The notes: a model not told the origin generated them from the sequence alone. A DNA stretch of 64,000 nucleotides from CAZBWP01 sp964630265 (GCA_964630265.1 CAZVRW010000006.1:1-64000); one strand, 5' to 3'; shown: positions 1 through 8,203, counted from the stretch's first letter. Program-made: numbers and translations.

Positions 1-56
1 TTAGAGCACGGTTCACGTGCCATACGAGTCCCGGTGACACGATCATGCTCGAAAGC

Positions 57-92
57 AAAATCCGATCGGCCCCAATCGGTCGATCGGATTTA
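57..92 (-). terminator. Putative intrinsic terminator of mucR
   Basis: An 11-bp perfect inverted repeat (AAATCCGATCG at 58-68 pairing with CGATCGGATTT at 81-91) with a 12-nt loop lies about 90 bp beyond the mucR stop. Read on the minus strand, the second arm runs into TTTTGCTTT, giving a short U-rich tail. The stem is only moderately GC-rich, so it could also be a protein-binding palindrome. Confidence 0.5.
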
Positions 93-125
93 CTTCACCC
101 GACGATCAACGTTTCCGGCCACGCG

Positions 126-179
126 CGTTCGATCGGATCAGAGCGTTCAAGCGGATCAGAGCGATCGGGCCGGACCGCG
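126..179. repeat. 18-bp tandem repeat, about 3 copies
   Basis: Units start at 126, 144 and 162. The first two share CGGATCAGAG and differ only near their start; the third is degenerate. The array fills the spacer just beyond the mucR stop codon. No coding function is apparent. Confidence 0.6.
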
Positions 180-181
180 CT

Positions 182-634
182 CTACCGCCGTGCGCGACCG
201 CGTCGAGTTTCGCCCGCCTTGCGGCCGAGGCCGATCTTCTTAGCGAACTCTGACCGCTGCTGTGCATAGGTCGGCGCCACCATCGGGTAGTCGGCGGGCA
301 GCCCCCATTTGGCACGGTATTCTTCCGGCGTCATTCCGTACGTCGTCTGCAGGTGGCGCTTCAGCATTTTCAGCTTTTTGCCGTCCTCGAGACACACGAT
401 GTAATCCGGCGTGACCGACTTGCGGATCGGCACCGCCGGTTTTTGCGGTTCAGGACGGACCTCCGCAGACCCGACATCGATGTCTGTCAGCGATGTGTAC
501 ACGCTGTGGATGACCTCAGGAATCTGCGAACTCGCCACCTGATTGTTACTCAGATACGCCGCGACGACATCGACCGCCATCCGCAGCATATCTTCTCGCG
601 AGACGCGCTCGCCATTCTCGTCCGTCATGAGCAT
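182..634 (-). CDS. mucR: MucR/Ros-family zinc-finger transcriptional regulator
   Basis: 150-residue protein of the MucR/Ros family, small DNA-binding proteins that silence AT-rich targets and control exopolysaccharide, motility and virulence or symbiosis genes in Alphaproteobacteria. The C-terminal half carries the family signature: YIVCLEDGKKLKMLKRHL, then TPEEYRAKWGLP. The classical zinc finger is partly degenerate: the first position is Cys (CLED) but the second Cys is an Asp, as in several functional alphaproteobacterial homologues, while the two His are not both obvious. The basic tail (RKAGETRRGRARR) fits DNA contact. Two starts are possible, ATG at 634 or ATG at 628. It stands alone, divergent from rpiB, with its own promoter-like and terminator-like sequences. 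Family assignment is firm; targets are unknown. Confidence 0.93.
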   Translation of the reverse strand: MLMTDENGERVSREDMLRMAVDVVAAYLSNNQVASSQIPEVIHSVYTSLTDIDVGSAEVRPEPQKPAVPIRKSVTPDYIVCLEDGKKLKMLKRHLQTTYGMTPEEYRAKWGLPADYPMVAPTYAQQRSEFAKKIGLGRKAGETRRGRARR

Positions 635-1015
635 TAGCCTTAACCTGGATACCAGTTACACTCGCCTTATCTACCACACAACCTTGCTGCCGTGTCAACG
701 ACAAAGACAGTAAAATCACAAGGAAGTGCGGCCCTTGAGCGACCATCTCTGTTTTGAAAGGCGCGCTAATCGCTCGCGTCAGTCAGCTTGACAGCATGCC
801 GGTCTGGCGTAGAGCGCGCCTTCGTGTTGTCGTTAAAGCGGACGATTGCAGATGATCCAGGTACGGGGCGTCGACGACGCCGGCAGGGGATCGTTGGTGC
901 GGCTCCCTGGGCGTCTGGGAAGTGGTTGCGCTTCGAAAGCTGGTGGCGATCTGGTCACCGGCGCCAACATATGGTAAACATCACGGTCTTCTACCGACTT
1001 TGACATTTGGCTTCG
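635..1015. other. Intergenic region between divergent mucR and rpiB
   Basis: This 381-bp spacer separates the divergent starts of mucR and rpiB. It has no convincing coding sequence. The mucR-proximal part (about 635-760) is clearly AT-richer than the surroundings and holds a promoter-like pair for mucR. I see no convincing promoter for rpiB; a TTGACA at 788-793 has only a poor -10 partner. Confidence 0.6.
668..698 (-). promoter_or_regulatory. Candidate sigma-70 promoter of mucR
   Basis: On the minus strand a perfect TTGACA (plus 693-698) is followed after 19 bp by TAGATA (plus 668-673), about 35 bp before the mucR start. The spacer is longer than the optimal 17 bp. MucR proteins commonly repress their own gene through AT-rich upstream DNA, and this segment is AT-rich. 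Confidence 0.4.
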
Positions 1016-1498
1016 ATGAACGAGAAAAGCATCGCTATCGGCAGCGATCACGCTGGCTTTCCGCTAAAGGACGCGCTGAAGCGGGAACTGGACACATGGG
1101 GATACACGGTTGTCGATCTCGGCGCGGCCGGGGCGGAGTCCGTCGACTACCCGGATTTTGGTTATGCCGTCGCGCAGGCGCTGCGGGACGGTCGCGCCCG
1201 GCGGGGGATGCTGATCTGCGGCAGCGGCATCGGCATCAGCATCGCCGCCAACCGGTTCGCCGAGGTGCGCGCGGCGTTGGTGCACGACGCGTTGGGCGCG
1301 CGATTGGCGCGGCAACACAATGACGCCAATGTCGTCTGCTTCGGCGGGCGGATGATCGGTTTCGACGTTGCGCGGGACTGCCTGCGCGTGTTTCTTGAAA
1401 CAGACTTTGAAGGCGGGCGGCACATCCGTCGGGTCGAGAAACTGTCACGACCCGATGCGGCGGTTCTGCCCGCAACACCACGCAGCGAAAGGATATGA
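1016..1498 (+). CDS. rpiB: Ribose-5-phosphate isomerase B
   Basis: 160-residue RpiB/LacAB-family isomerase interconverting ribose-5-phosphate and ribulose-5-phosphate in the pentose phosphate pathway. The N-terminal SDHAGF motif, the YPDFG segment and the GSGIGISIAANR phosphate/active-site loop are intact; the catalytic Cys lies in the LICGSG stretch. The C-terminal tail after GGRHIRRVEKL is a little longer than usual. ATG at 1016 is chosen over an in-frame TTG nine bases upstream. Its TGA overlaps the ATG of glyA by four bases, so the two are translationally coupled; rpiB-glyA pairing is common in Alphaproteobacteria. The product also feeds ribulose-5-phosphate, a substrate for the riboflavin genes downstream. 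Confidence 0.95.
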   Translation: MNEKSIAIGSDHAGFPLKDALKRELDTWGYTVVDLGAAGAESVDYPDFGYAVAQALRDGRARRGMLICGSGIGISIAANRFAEVRAALVHDALGARLARQHNDANVVCFGGRMIGFDVARDCLRVFLETDFEGGRHIRRVEKLSRPDAAVLPATPRSERI

Positions 1499-2811
1499 GG
1501 ATGTCGCTGATCGAGCCCAACGCGGACGTTTCGGCCCGCGACCGGTTCTTCGCCCAACCGGTCGAGGAGACGGACCCCGAACTCGCCGCCGCCCTGGGCG
1601 ACGAACTCCGGCGCCAGCGCGAGCACATCGAACTGATCGCCTCCGAGAACTATGTGTCCCGCGCCGTCCTGGATGCGCAGGGCTCGATCCTCACCAACAA
1701 GTACGCCGAAGGCTATCCCGGACGGCGCTACTACGGGGGCTGCGAGCATGTGGACGTCGCCGAGGCCCTCGCCATCGACCGCGCCTGCAAGCTGTTCGAC
1801 TGCGATTTCGCGAATGTGCAGCCACATTCGGGCGCCCAAGCCAATGGTGCGGTCTATCTGGCGCTGTTGCAGCCGGGCGACGCGTTGATGGGGATGTCGC
1901 TCGCGGCGGGCGGACATCTCACCCACGGCGCGCCACCCGCGCAGTCCGGCAAATGGTTCCATGCCGTGCAATACGGCGTTCGCCGCGAGGACGCGCTGAT
2001 CGATTTCGACGAGGTGGAAGCCCTGGCGCGACAGCACCGGCCGAAACTGATTGTCGCCGGCGGGTCGGCCTATCCGCGGATCATCGATTTCGCCCGTTTC
2101 CGCCAGATCGCCGATGCGGTCGGCGCCTTGCTGCTGGTCGACATGGCGCATTTCGCCGGCCTCGTCGCCGCCGGCATCCATCCCAATCCGTTTCCCCATG
2201 CCCACGTCGTCACGACGACCACGCACAAGACGCTGCGCGGACCGCGCGGCGGGATGATCCTGACCTCCGATCCGGATCTCGCCAAGAAGTTCAACTCGGC
2301 GGTGTTTCCCGGACTTCAGGGCGGGCCGCTGATGCACGTGATCGCCGCCAAGGCCGTGGCCTTCGGCGAAGCCATGCGGCCCGGCTTCAAGATCTACGCG
2401 CAGCGGGTCGTGGAGAACGCGCGGGTGCTCGCCTCCGCGCTGCAGGATCGCGGGCTGGACATCGTCGCCGGCGGCACCGATACGCACCTGACGTTGGTGG
2501 ATCTGCGCCCGAAACGGGTGACGGGCAAGGCCGCCGAGGCCTCCCTCGGCCGGGCGCATCTCACCTGCAACAAGAACGGCATTCCTTTCGATCCGGAGAA
2601 GCCGGCGATCACCTCGGGGATCCGGTTGGGCTCGCCGGCGGGCACGACACGGGGCTTCGGGCCGGCCGAGTTCCGCCGCATCGGCGACCTGATCGCCGAC
2701 GTTGTCGACGGCCTGTCCGCCAATCCCGACGACAATTCCGCCGCCGAATCGGTCGCGCGCGAACAGGCGCGGGACCTCTGCCGACGCTTTCCCATTTATC
2801 CCGAGCAATGA
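1495..2811 (+). CDS. glyA: Serine hydroxymethyltransferase
   Basis: 438-residue PLP enzyme converting serine and tetrahydrofolate to glycine and 5,10-methylene-THF, the main source of one-carbon units. The PLP-binding Lys is in TTTTHKTLRGPRGG (about residue 245); the SENYVS and NKYAEGYPGRRYYGG substrate motifs are intact. Length fits the family. Two starts are possible: ATG 1495, overlapping the rpiB stop, or ATG 1501. It is followed after 66 bp by nrdR, the standard alphaproteobacterial order. Function is secure. Confidence 0.97.
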   Translation: MRMSLIEPNADVSARDRFFAQPVEETDPELAAALGDELRRQREHIELIASENYVSRAVLDAQGSILTNKYAEGYPGRRYYGGCEHVDVAEALAIDRACKLFDCDFANVQPHSGAQANGAVYLALLQPGDALMGMSLAAGGHLTHGAPPAQSGKWFHAVQYGVRREDALIDFDEVEALARQHRPKLIVAGGSAYPRIIDFARFRQIADAVGALLLVDMAHFAGLVAAGIHPNPFPHAHVVTTTTHKTLRGPRGGMILTSDPDLAKKFNSAVFPGLQGGPLMHVIAAKAVAFGEAMRPGFKIYAQRVVENARVLASALQDRGLDIVAGGTDTHLTLVDLRPKRVTGKAAEASLGRAHLTCNKNGIPFDPEKPAITSGIRLGSPAGTTRGFGPAEFRRIGDLIADVVDGLSANPDDNSAAESVAREQARDLCRRFPIYPEQ

Positions 2812-2877
2812 ACTCAGCGGTGACGCCGCTCCGCGGCGGGAGCGGCGGCCGATTGAACCAGGGGGAGACGACCATCG

Positions 2878-3330
2878 ATGCGCTGTCCGTTTTGCGGCCA
2901 CGATGACACACAGGTGAAGGACTCCCGTCCAACCGAGGATCACGCGGCCATTCGGCGGCGGCGACACTGTCCGGCCTGCGGTGCGCGTTGGACCACCTTT
3001 GAACGGGTCCATTTGCGCGAATTGACGGTCATCAAGAAGTCCGGAGAAAAGTCGCCATTCGACCGTGACAAGCTGTTTCGATCGCTGAAAATCGCCTTGC
3101 GCAAGCGCCCCGTCGATGATGAACGCATCGAGCGGGTCGTCAACAGCATCCAACGGCGCCTGGAAACCCTGGGGGAGCCGGAAATCCCGTCGAAGGTGAT
3201 TGGCGAGATGGCCATGGAACAACTGGCTCAGTTGGATTCCGTCGCCTACGTCCGATTCGCATCCGTCTACAGAAACTTCCGCGAGGCCAAGGACTTCGAG
3301 ACCTTCGTGGAACATCTGGGTGAGCGCTGA
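2878..3330 (+). CDS. nrdR: Transcriptional repressor NrdR
   Basis: 150-residue repressor of ribonucleotide reductase genes. The N-terminal zinc ribbon is complete (C3, C6, C31, C34: MRCPFC and HCPACG) with the RRRR DNA-contact stretch before the second pair. An ATP-cone domain follows (about residues 49-139, starting LTVIKKSGEKSPFDRDK) and senses dATP/ATP. Length is typical. A GGGGGAG ribosome-binding sequence precedes the ATG. Its stop overlaps the ribD start. No NrdR box is visible near the neighbouring genes, so its targets lie outside the window. Confidence 0.96.
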   Translation: MRCPFCGHDDTQVKDSRPTEDHAAIRRRRHCPACGARWTTFERVHLRELTVIKKSGEKSPFDRDKLFRSLKIALRKRPVDDERIERVVNSIQRRLETLGEPEIPSKVIGEMAMEQLAQLDSVAYVRFASVYRNFREAKDFETFVEHLGER

Positions 3331-4465
3331 TTCCGCACCCGACGCTGATGCCGCGTGGATGCGCGTCGCGCTGTCGCTGGCGCGACGCGGCGTCGGGCGG
3401 GTCTGGCCCAATCCGGCGGTCGGCTGTCTTCTGGTCCGCGATGAACACGTCGTCGGCCGCGGTTGGACGCAGCCGGGCGGGCGGCCCCACGCCGAAACCG
3501 AAGCGCTCGGTCGCGCCGGCCCGGCGGCACGCGGCGCCACCGCCTATGTCACGCTCGAGCCCTGCGCCCATCAAGGCGCCACGCCGCCGTGTGCCGACGC
3601 CCTGATCGCGGCAGGGGTGGCGCGTTGCGTCGTTGGCGTGGAGGATCCCGACCCGCGCGTGCAGGGACGCGGCCTGGAGCGACTGCGCACCGCCGGCATC
3701 GATGTCGTGGTCGGCCGGGAGGCCGCGGCCGCCGCCGACGTCAACGCCGGCTTTTTCCGCCGCATTCGCGAGGGGCGTCCCCACGTCACGCTGAAATCCG
3801 CTAGTTCGCTCGACGGTCGCATCGCTGTGGCTTCGGGGGACAGCCGCTGGATCACCGGCGAACGGGCGCGCGCGGTCGCCCACGGCCTCCGTTCTTGCCA
3901 TGATGCCGTGCTGATCGGCTCCGAAACCGCGCTCGCCGACGATCCGGAGTTGACCTGCCGGTTACCGGGGCTCGGCGACGCTTCACCGCTCCGCATCGTC
4001 CTGGACGGCCGGCTGCGCCTGCCGCTCGAAAGCAGGCTGGCGCGGAGCGCCGATCGGTTGCCGCTCTGGATCTTCTGCCGGGAGGACGCGGCGCCGGAAA
4101 AACGCAGCGCCCTGGCGGCCCGCGGGGTCGACGTCATCGCCATGCCTCCCGGCGATACGCCACGTCTCGATCCCCGTGGCGACACGCCACATCTTGATCC
4201 CCGTGGCGTGGCATCGGTCCTCGGCGACCGCGGCCTGACCCGCGTGTTGATCGAGGGCGGCGGTCGCCTCGCCGCTTCCTTTCTCGCGGCCGACCTCGTC
4301 GACGAAATCGCCTGGTTTCGCGCGCCGCTGGTTCTTGGTGCCGCCGGAGTGCCGTCGGTCGCCGCCCTTGCCGTGCCCCGCGTCACGGACGCTCCGCGGT
4401 TCGATCGGCGGGAGATCCGCCAACTCGGCGACGATCTGCTCGAAACCTTCGTCCGAACGCGCTAG
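3320..4465 (+). CDS. ribD: Bifunctional riboflavin deaminase/reductase RibD
   Basis: 381-residue fusion of a zinc deaminase (residues about 1-150) and a pyrimidine reductase (about 155-381), catalysing steps two and three of the riboflavin pathway. Deaminase ligands are visible in HAETEAL and EPCAHQGATPPC; the reductase has KSASSLDGRIA, RWITGE and the LIEGGG loop. I chose GTG at 3320, overlapping nrdR by 11 bp, because it gives the usual short lead before MRVALSLARRGVGRVWPNP; ATG 3359 would trim that lead. Odd feature: an exact in-frame 27-bp duplication at 4151-4204 inserts GDTPRLDPR/GDTPHLDPR in the reductase domain, probably in a surface loop. It opens the ribD-ribE-ribB-ribH run. Confidence 0.95.
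   Translation: MSADSAPDADAAWMRVALSLARRGVGRVWPNPAVGCLLVRDEHVVGRGWTQPGGRPHAETEALGRAGPAARGATAYVTLEPCAHQGATPPCADALIAAGVARCVVGVEDPDPRVQGRGLERLRTAGIDVVVGREAAAAADVNAGFFRRIREGRPHVTLKSASSLDGRIAVASGDSRWITGERARAVAHGLRSCHDAVLIGSETALADDPELTCRLPGLGDASPLRIVLDGRLRLPLESRLARSADRLPLWIFCREDAAPEKRSALAARGVDVIAMPPGDTPRLDPRGDTPHLDPRGVASVLGDRGLTRVLIEGGGRLAASFLAADLVDEIAWFRAPLVLGAAGVPSVAALAVPRVTDAPRFDRREIRQLGDDLLETFVRTR
4151..4204 (+). repeat. In-frame 27-bp tandem duplication inside ribD
   Basis: Two 27-bp units (4151-4177, 4178-4204) encode the nine-residue repeat GDTPRLDPR / GDTPHLDPR. Units differ at a few positions, so the duplication is not brand new. It keeps the ribD frame. Confidence 0.85.
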
Positions 4466-4474
4466 AAGCGGAAC

Positions 4475-5062
4475 ATGTTTACCGGCATCATCACCGACCT
4501 CGGCCGCGTCCGGTCCGTGGAGCCGCACGGCGACACCCGTTTCGTCTTCGACACGGGCTTCGAAACCGCGACCATCGCCATCGGAGCGTCCGTCGCCTGC
4601 TCGGGCGCCTGCCTCACCGTGATCGATCGGGGGCCGGGGTGGTTCGCGGTCGACGTGTCGGCCGAGACCATCGCCTGCACCACGCTCGGCGATTGGCGGC
4701 CCGGAACACCGGTCAACTTCGAACGCTCCCTCCGCATGGGCGACGAACTGGGCGGCCATCTCGTCACCGGCCACGTGGACGGCGTCGGCGTCATCGCCGA
4801 CGTTCGGGCGGAGGGGGACTCGCGGCGCACCCTCATCACCGCGCCCGAAGCGCTGTTGCCCTACATCGCGCCGAAGGGGTCGATCGCCGTCGATGGCGTC
4901 TCGCTGACGGTCAACGAGGTCGACGCGCGCGGCTTCGGCGTCAATATAATTGAGCACACCTGGACGGTGACGACCTTCGGCAGTCTCCGTCCAGGGGACC
5001 GCGTCAACCTTGAGATCGATCTGATCGCCCGTTATGTCGCTCGTCTCCTCTCACGCTCTTGA
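4475..5062 (+). CDS. ribE: Riboflavin synthase
   Basis: 195-residue riboflavin synthase (alpha subunit) that dismutates two 6,7-dimethyl-8-ribityllumazine molecules to riboflavin. It shows the expected two homologous lumazine-binding barrels: the first starts MFTGIITDLGRV with ACSGACLTV, the second starts at about residue 97 (GDELGGHLVTGHVDGVG) and carries AVDGVSLTVNEV. Length is normal. Ten bases separate it from ribD, and its 3' end overlaps the longest version of the next gene, consistent with one transcript. Confidence 0.96.
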   Translation: MFTGIITDLGRVRSVEPHGDTRFVFDTGFETATIAIGASVACSGACLTVIDRGPGWFAVDVSAETIACTTLGDWRPGTPVNFERSLRMGDELGGHLVTGHVDGVGVIADVRAEGDSRRTLITAPEALLPYIAPKGSIAVDGVSLTVNEVDARGFGVNIIEHTWTVTTFGSLRPGDRVNLEIDLIARYVARLLSRS

Positions 5063-6188
5063 CCCCACCATGCCAGCCGACGTGCTGTCGCCCGCCGACG
5101 AGATCATCGAGGCGGCGCGCAATGGCCGAATGGTCGTTCTCGTCGACGACGAGGATCGCGAGAACGAAGGCGATCTGGTCATCCCGGCGCAGATGGCGAC
5201 GCCCGATGCGATCAATTTCATGGCCAAGTACGGCCGCGGCTTGGTCTGCCTGGCCCTTACCCATGATCGGGTGAAGCAACTCGGTCTGCCGCCGATGGCG
5301 CGTCACAACGTCTCGCGCCACCAGACCGCCTTCACCGTCTCGATCGAGGCACGAGATGGAGTCAGCACCGGCATTTCGGCCTCGGATCGCGCCCGCACCA
5401 TCCACGTCGCCATCGATCCGACCAAGGGGTCGGAGGATCTGGTCTCGCCGGGCCACATTTTTCCCCTGGAGGCGCGGGCCGGCGGCGTGCTGGTTCGCGC
5501 CGGGCACACCGAGGCGGCCGTCGACATCGCTCGCTTGGCCGGCCTCAACCCGTCCGGCGTCATCTGCGAGATCATGAACGACGACGGGACCATGGCGCGG
5601 ATGCCGGATCTGGTGCCGTTCGCCCGGCGCCATGGCTTGAAGATCGGCACGATCGCCGACCTGATCGCCTATCGCCTGCGTTACGATCGCATCGTCGAAC
5701 GGATGCTGGAGACCACCCTCGACAGCGTCCATGGCGGCCGCTTCCGCATGGTCGTCTATCTCAATCGCACCGCCTATGCCGAACACGTCGCGTTGGTGAA
5801 GGGTGATCTGGCTGGCGCCGATCCGGTGCTGGTGCGGATGCATGCGGTGAACGTCGTTGAGGATCTGCTCGGCGACAACAGCGCCGGCAACGCCCGGCTG
5901 TTGCATCAGGCGATGCACATGATCGGCGAGGCCGGCCGGGGCGTCCTGGTGCTGATCCGGGAGCCCACCAAGACCAGCCTGTCCCGGCGTGTCCGCGATA
6001 AGATCGAAGGCACCACCGAGCGTACCCCGGAATTGCGCGACTATGGTGTCGGTGCGCAAATCCTGCTTGATCTCGGGGTCCGCGAGATGACGCTGCTCAG
6101 CAACAGCCGCCGCACCGTCGTCGGGCTCGAGGGCTACGGCCTGAGCATCGACGGCCATCGGCCGATCCCCCTTGAAGAGGTAAGATGA
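5034..6188 (+). CDS. ribB: 3,4-dihydroxy-2-butanone-4-phosphate synthase with degenerate GTP cyclohydrolase II domain (RibBX type)
   Basis: 384 residues. The N-terminal half (about 12-215) is an intact DHBP synthase making the four-carbon unit of riboflavin from ribulose-5-phosphate: DDEDRENEGDL metal/substrate loop, GVSTGISASDR and HTEAAVDIARLAG are all present. The C-terminal half keeps only the GTP-cyclohydrolase II fold: the zinc Cys cluster (normally GDxxGSxRCDCG) reads LGDNSAGNARL, with no Cys, and the QEGRGIGL catalytic stretch is replaced by REPTKTSLSRR. So this domain cannot be an active cyclohydrolase; the window has no separate ribA. Such RibBX proteins are known as a proteobacterial variant. 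Start is uncertain: ATG 5034 (overlaps ribE) or ATG 5070. Confidence 0.93.
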   Translation: MSLVSSHALDPTMPADVLSPADEIIEAARNGRMVVLVDDEDRENEGDLVIPAQMATPDAINFMAKYGRGLVCLALTHDRVKQLGLPPMARHNVSRHQTAFTVSIEARDGVSTGISASDRARTIHVAIDPTKGSEDLVSPGHIFPLEARAGGVLVRAGHTEAAVDIARLAGLNPSGVICEIMNDDGTMARMPDLVPFARRHGLKIGTIADLIAYRLRYDRIVERMLETTLDSVHGGRFRMVVYLNRTAYAEHVALVKGDLAGADPVLVRMHAVNVVEDLLGDNSAGNARLLHQAMHMIGEAGRGVLVLIREPTKTSLSRRVRDKIEGTTERTPELRDYGVGAQILLDLGVREMTLLSNSRRTVVGLEGYGLSIDGHRPIPLEEVR

Positions 6189-6192
6189 GCCG

Positions 6193-6651
6193 ATGACCGA
6201 CACGCCGCGCGTCCTGATCCTTGAAGCCCGTTTCTACGAGGAGATCGCCGACGCCCTCGTCGCCGGTGCCGTTGCCGTGCTGGAGCGGGCAGGGGTGGCT
6301 TTCGATCGGCTGTCGGTACCGGGAGCATTCGAGTTGCCGGCAGCCGTAGCCTTCGCCCTGGACGCGGCGGAGGAGGTGCCCGATGCCCCGCACTATGACG
6401 GCTTCGTTGCCCTCGGCTGCGTCATTCGCGGCGAGACCGATCACTACGAACACGTCTGCCGCGAAGCCAGCCGCGGCCTCATGGATCTGACGGTCGAGGA
6501 CAGCATCGCTCTCGGCTTCGGGCTGCTGACCTGCGAGTCCTACGAGCAGGCCCGGATCAGGGCCGCTGCCGACCAGAAGAACAAGGGGGCCGACGCGGCC
6601 GAGGCGTGCCTCCGGATGATGGCGATCAAGCGTCAACTCGGTCTGGCATGA
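6193..6651 (+). CDS. ribH: 6,7-dimethyl-8-ribityllumazine synthase
   Basis: 152-residue lumazine synthase joining the DHBP product with the ribitylamino-uracil. Substrate-binding features are present: the Phe near the N terminus (ARFYEE), the PGAFELP loop, GCVIRGETDHYEHV with the catalytic His, and LLTCESYEQA near the end. It probably assembles into an icosahedral or smaller ring complex with RibE. It starts four bases after ribB and its TGA overlaps the nusB ATG. The pathway genes here (ribD, ribE, ribB, ribH) lack only GTP cyclohydrolase II and the dephosphorylation step. Confidence 0.96.
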   Translation: MTDTPRVLILEARFYEEIADALVAGAVAVLERAGVAFDRLSVPGAFELPAAVAFALDAAEEVPDAPHYDGFVALGCVIRGETDHYEHVCREASRGLMDLTVEDSIALGFGLLTCESYEQARIRAAADQKNKGADAAEACLRMMAIKRQLGLA

Positions 6652-7142
6652 GCCGTCGCCCACACGGAACCGGGGTGCCGGGGCGCAAGGCCGCGCGGCT
6701 CGCCTGCGTCCAGGTGCTGTACGAGATCGACGTCTCGGGCGCCGGCTCGGACCCGGTGCTGCGGGAGTTTCTCACCGATCGCTGGTCGGGCAATTCGAAC
6801 GGCGACGCGATGGCGGTGCCCGACCGGTCGTTTCTCCGACGTCTGGTCTTCGGCGTCGACGAGCGCATGGCGGACCTGGACCGGGCGATCTCGGCGGCGT
6901 TGGCGCCCGATCTCGCGATTGACCGACTGGAAGTCCTGCTCCGCGCCGTGCTGCGGGCCGCGGCCTACGAGCTCATCGCCATGCCCGAGGTGCCGGTAAA
7001 AGTGGTCATCAACGAGTACATGGACGTGGCCCACGCGTTCTTCAGCGGCAGCGAGCCGGCCCTGGTCAATGGCGTGCTCGACCGCATCGCGCGCGAGACC
7101 CGCACCGCTCCACGCGCGATCTCCGCGGATGAACAGCCATAA
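6648..7142 (+). CDS. nusB: Transcription antitermination factor NusB
   Basis: 164-residue all-helical NusB protein, which binds boxA RNA with NusE/S10 and promotes rRNA antitermination. Family features visible: the basic N-terminal helix RKAARLACVQVLYEID, the FLRRLVFGV helix, LLRAVLRAAAYEL, and the C-terminal VVINEYMDVAHAFF and FVNGVLDRIA-type ending (LVNGVLDRIA). I chose ATG 6648, which overlaps the ribH stop (ATGA); an upstream in-frame start would run deep into ribH. Placement between ribH and thiL is typical for Alphaproteobacteria. Confidence 0.95.
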   Translation: MSRRPHGTGVPGRKAARLACVQVLYEIDVSGAGSDPVLREFLTDRWSGNSNGDAMAVPDRSFLRRLVFGVDERMADLDRAISAALAPDLAIDRLEVLLRAVLRAAAYELIAMPEVPVKVVINEYMDVAHAFFSGSEPALVNGVLDRIARETRTAPRAISADEQP

Positions 7143-8145
7143 GCCCCTGACCGAATTCGAGATCATCGCCCGCTATTTCGCACCGCTCGCGGCCGCCACG
7201 CCGGAAGCGTGTGGACTGCTCGACGATGCTGCGGTGCTGGCGCCGCGCGCCGGGCGGGACCTCGTCGTCAGCACGGACAGCATCGTCGAAGGGGTCCACT
7301 TCCTGGCCGGCGAGGACGGGGCGACCGTGGCGCTGCGGCTGCTCGCCGTCGGCTTTTCGGATATCGCCGCCATGGGCGCGGTTGCCACCGCTTACACGGT
7401 GGCCATGACCCTGCCGAAGGCCCTCCGTGGGGAGGCGCTGACGACATGGCTGGCGAGTTTCGCTGCGGGCCTTCAAGCCGGGCAGGAGGAGCTCGGGGCG
7501 CGCCTGATCGGCGGCGACACGGTGGTCGCTCCGGCACCGCTGACGCTGACGCTGACGGCGTTTGGCGAGGTTCCGTCCGGCGGCGCCCTGCGTCGGGCGG
7601 CTGCGGTGCCGGGCGACCGCATCTGGGTTTCCGGGACGATCGGGGATGCGGCGCTCGGCCTGATGGTGCTCAGGGGAGATCTGACGATCGATGCCCCGCC
7701 GCACCGCGAGCACCTCGTCGGGCGCTATCGTCGTCCTTCCGCGCGCATCGCCGTCGGCCGCGCCATCGCCGGTCTCGCGCATGGCGCCGCCGATGTCTCC
7801 GACGGCCTGCTCGCCGATCTTGGCCACATCTGCACGGCCTCCGGTGTCGACGCCGAGCTCACGGCGGACGCCGTCCCGCTGTCGGCGGCGGCCCGAACCG
7901 CAATGCTCACCACGCCGAACCTGTTGCCGACGATCCTTTCCGGCGGCGACGATTATGAGCTCGTCTTCACGGCGCCGGCGGCGGCGACGGGCGCGATCCG
8001 CGCGGCGGCGGCGGACGTCGGCGTGGCGCTCAGCGACATCGGCCGGATCACCGCCCGAGCGGGTGGGGCGGCGGCGCATGTTCGCGTCATTGACGCGAAT
8101 GGCGCGCGCCTGCGTCTCGATCGCACGGGCTTCACGCACCTTTAG
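7129..8145 (+). CDS. thiL: Thiamine-monophosphate kinase
   Basis: 338-residue ThiL, an ATP-dependent kinase of the PurM fold that makes thiamine diphosphate from thiamine monophosphate. Metal- and nucleotide-binding stretches are recognisable: LLDDAAVL, STDSIVEGVHF, LIGGDTV, ADVSDGLLADLGHI and SGGDDYELVF. ATG 7129 is preferred; it overlaps nusB by 14 bp and fits the family N terminus (LTEFEIIARYFAPL). It is the last gene of the cofactor run; a 186-bp spacer follows before hppA. Confidence 0.95.
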   Translation: MNSHKPLTEFEIIARYFAPLAAATPEACGLLDDAAVLAPRAGRDLVVSTDSIVEGVHFLAGEDGATVALRLLAVGFSDIAAMGAVATAYTVAMTLPKALRGEALTTWLASFAAGLQAGQEELGARLIGGDTVVAPAPLTLTLTAFGEVPSGGALRRAAAVPGDRIWVSGTIGDAALGLMVLRGDLTIDAPPHREHLVGRYRRPSARIAVGRAIAGLAHGAADVSDGLLADLGHICTASGVDAELTADAVPLSAAARTAMLTTPNLLPTILSGGDDYELVFTAPAAATGAIRAAAADVGVALSDIGRITARAGGAAAHVRVIDANGARLRLDRTGFTHL

Positions 8146-8183
8146 TTGGGCAGCACTCCACCGTCGGCATCCTTATGGTGCAA

Positions 8184-8203
8184 TGCAACAAAGGTATGTT
8201 GCA
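8184..8203. promoter_or_regulatory. Inverted repeat upstream of hppA (possible operator)
   Basis: TGCAAC-N8-GTTGCA, a perfect 6-bp inverted repeat with an 8-nt centre, lies about 130 bp before the hppA start in the thiL-hppA spacer. The symmetry and spacing suit a dimeric regulator; it is too AT-poor and lacks a T run, so it is not a terminator. No regulator can be named. Confidence 0.35.

Noticed and set aside
1162..3540. Very long open frame antisense to rpiB, glyA and nrdR (and similar long antisense frames at 16465-18429, 31694-33862, 34162-35445 and 53038-54399)
   Set aside because: High GC and biased third codon positions leave long stop-free antisense frames. These show Arg/Ala/Pro/Gly-rich composition and no family motifs, and genuine genes occupy the other strand.
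4400..5070. FMN riboswitch ahead of the riboflavin genes
   Set aside because: The rib genes are tightly packed inside the operon, with no spacer long enough for the aptamer, and I saw no characteristic conserved stems upstream of ribD or ribE.
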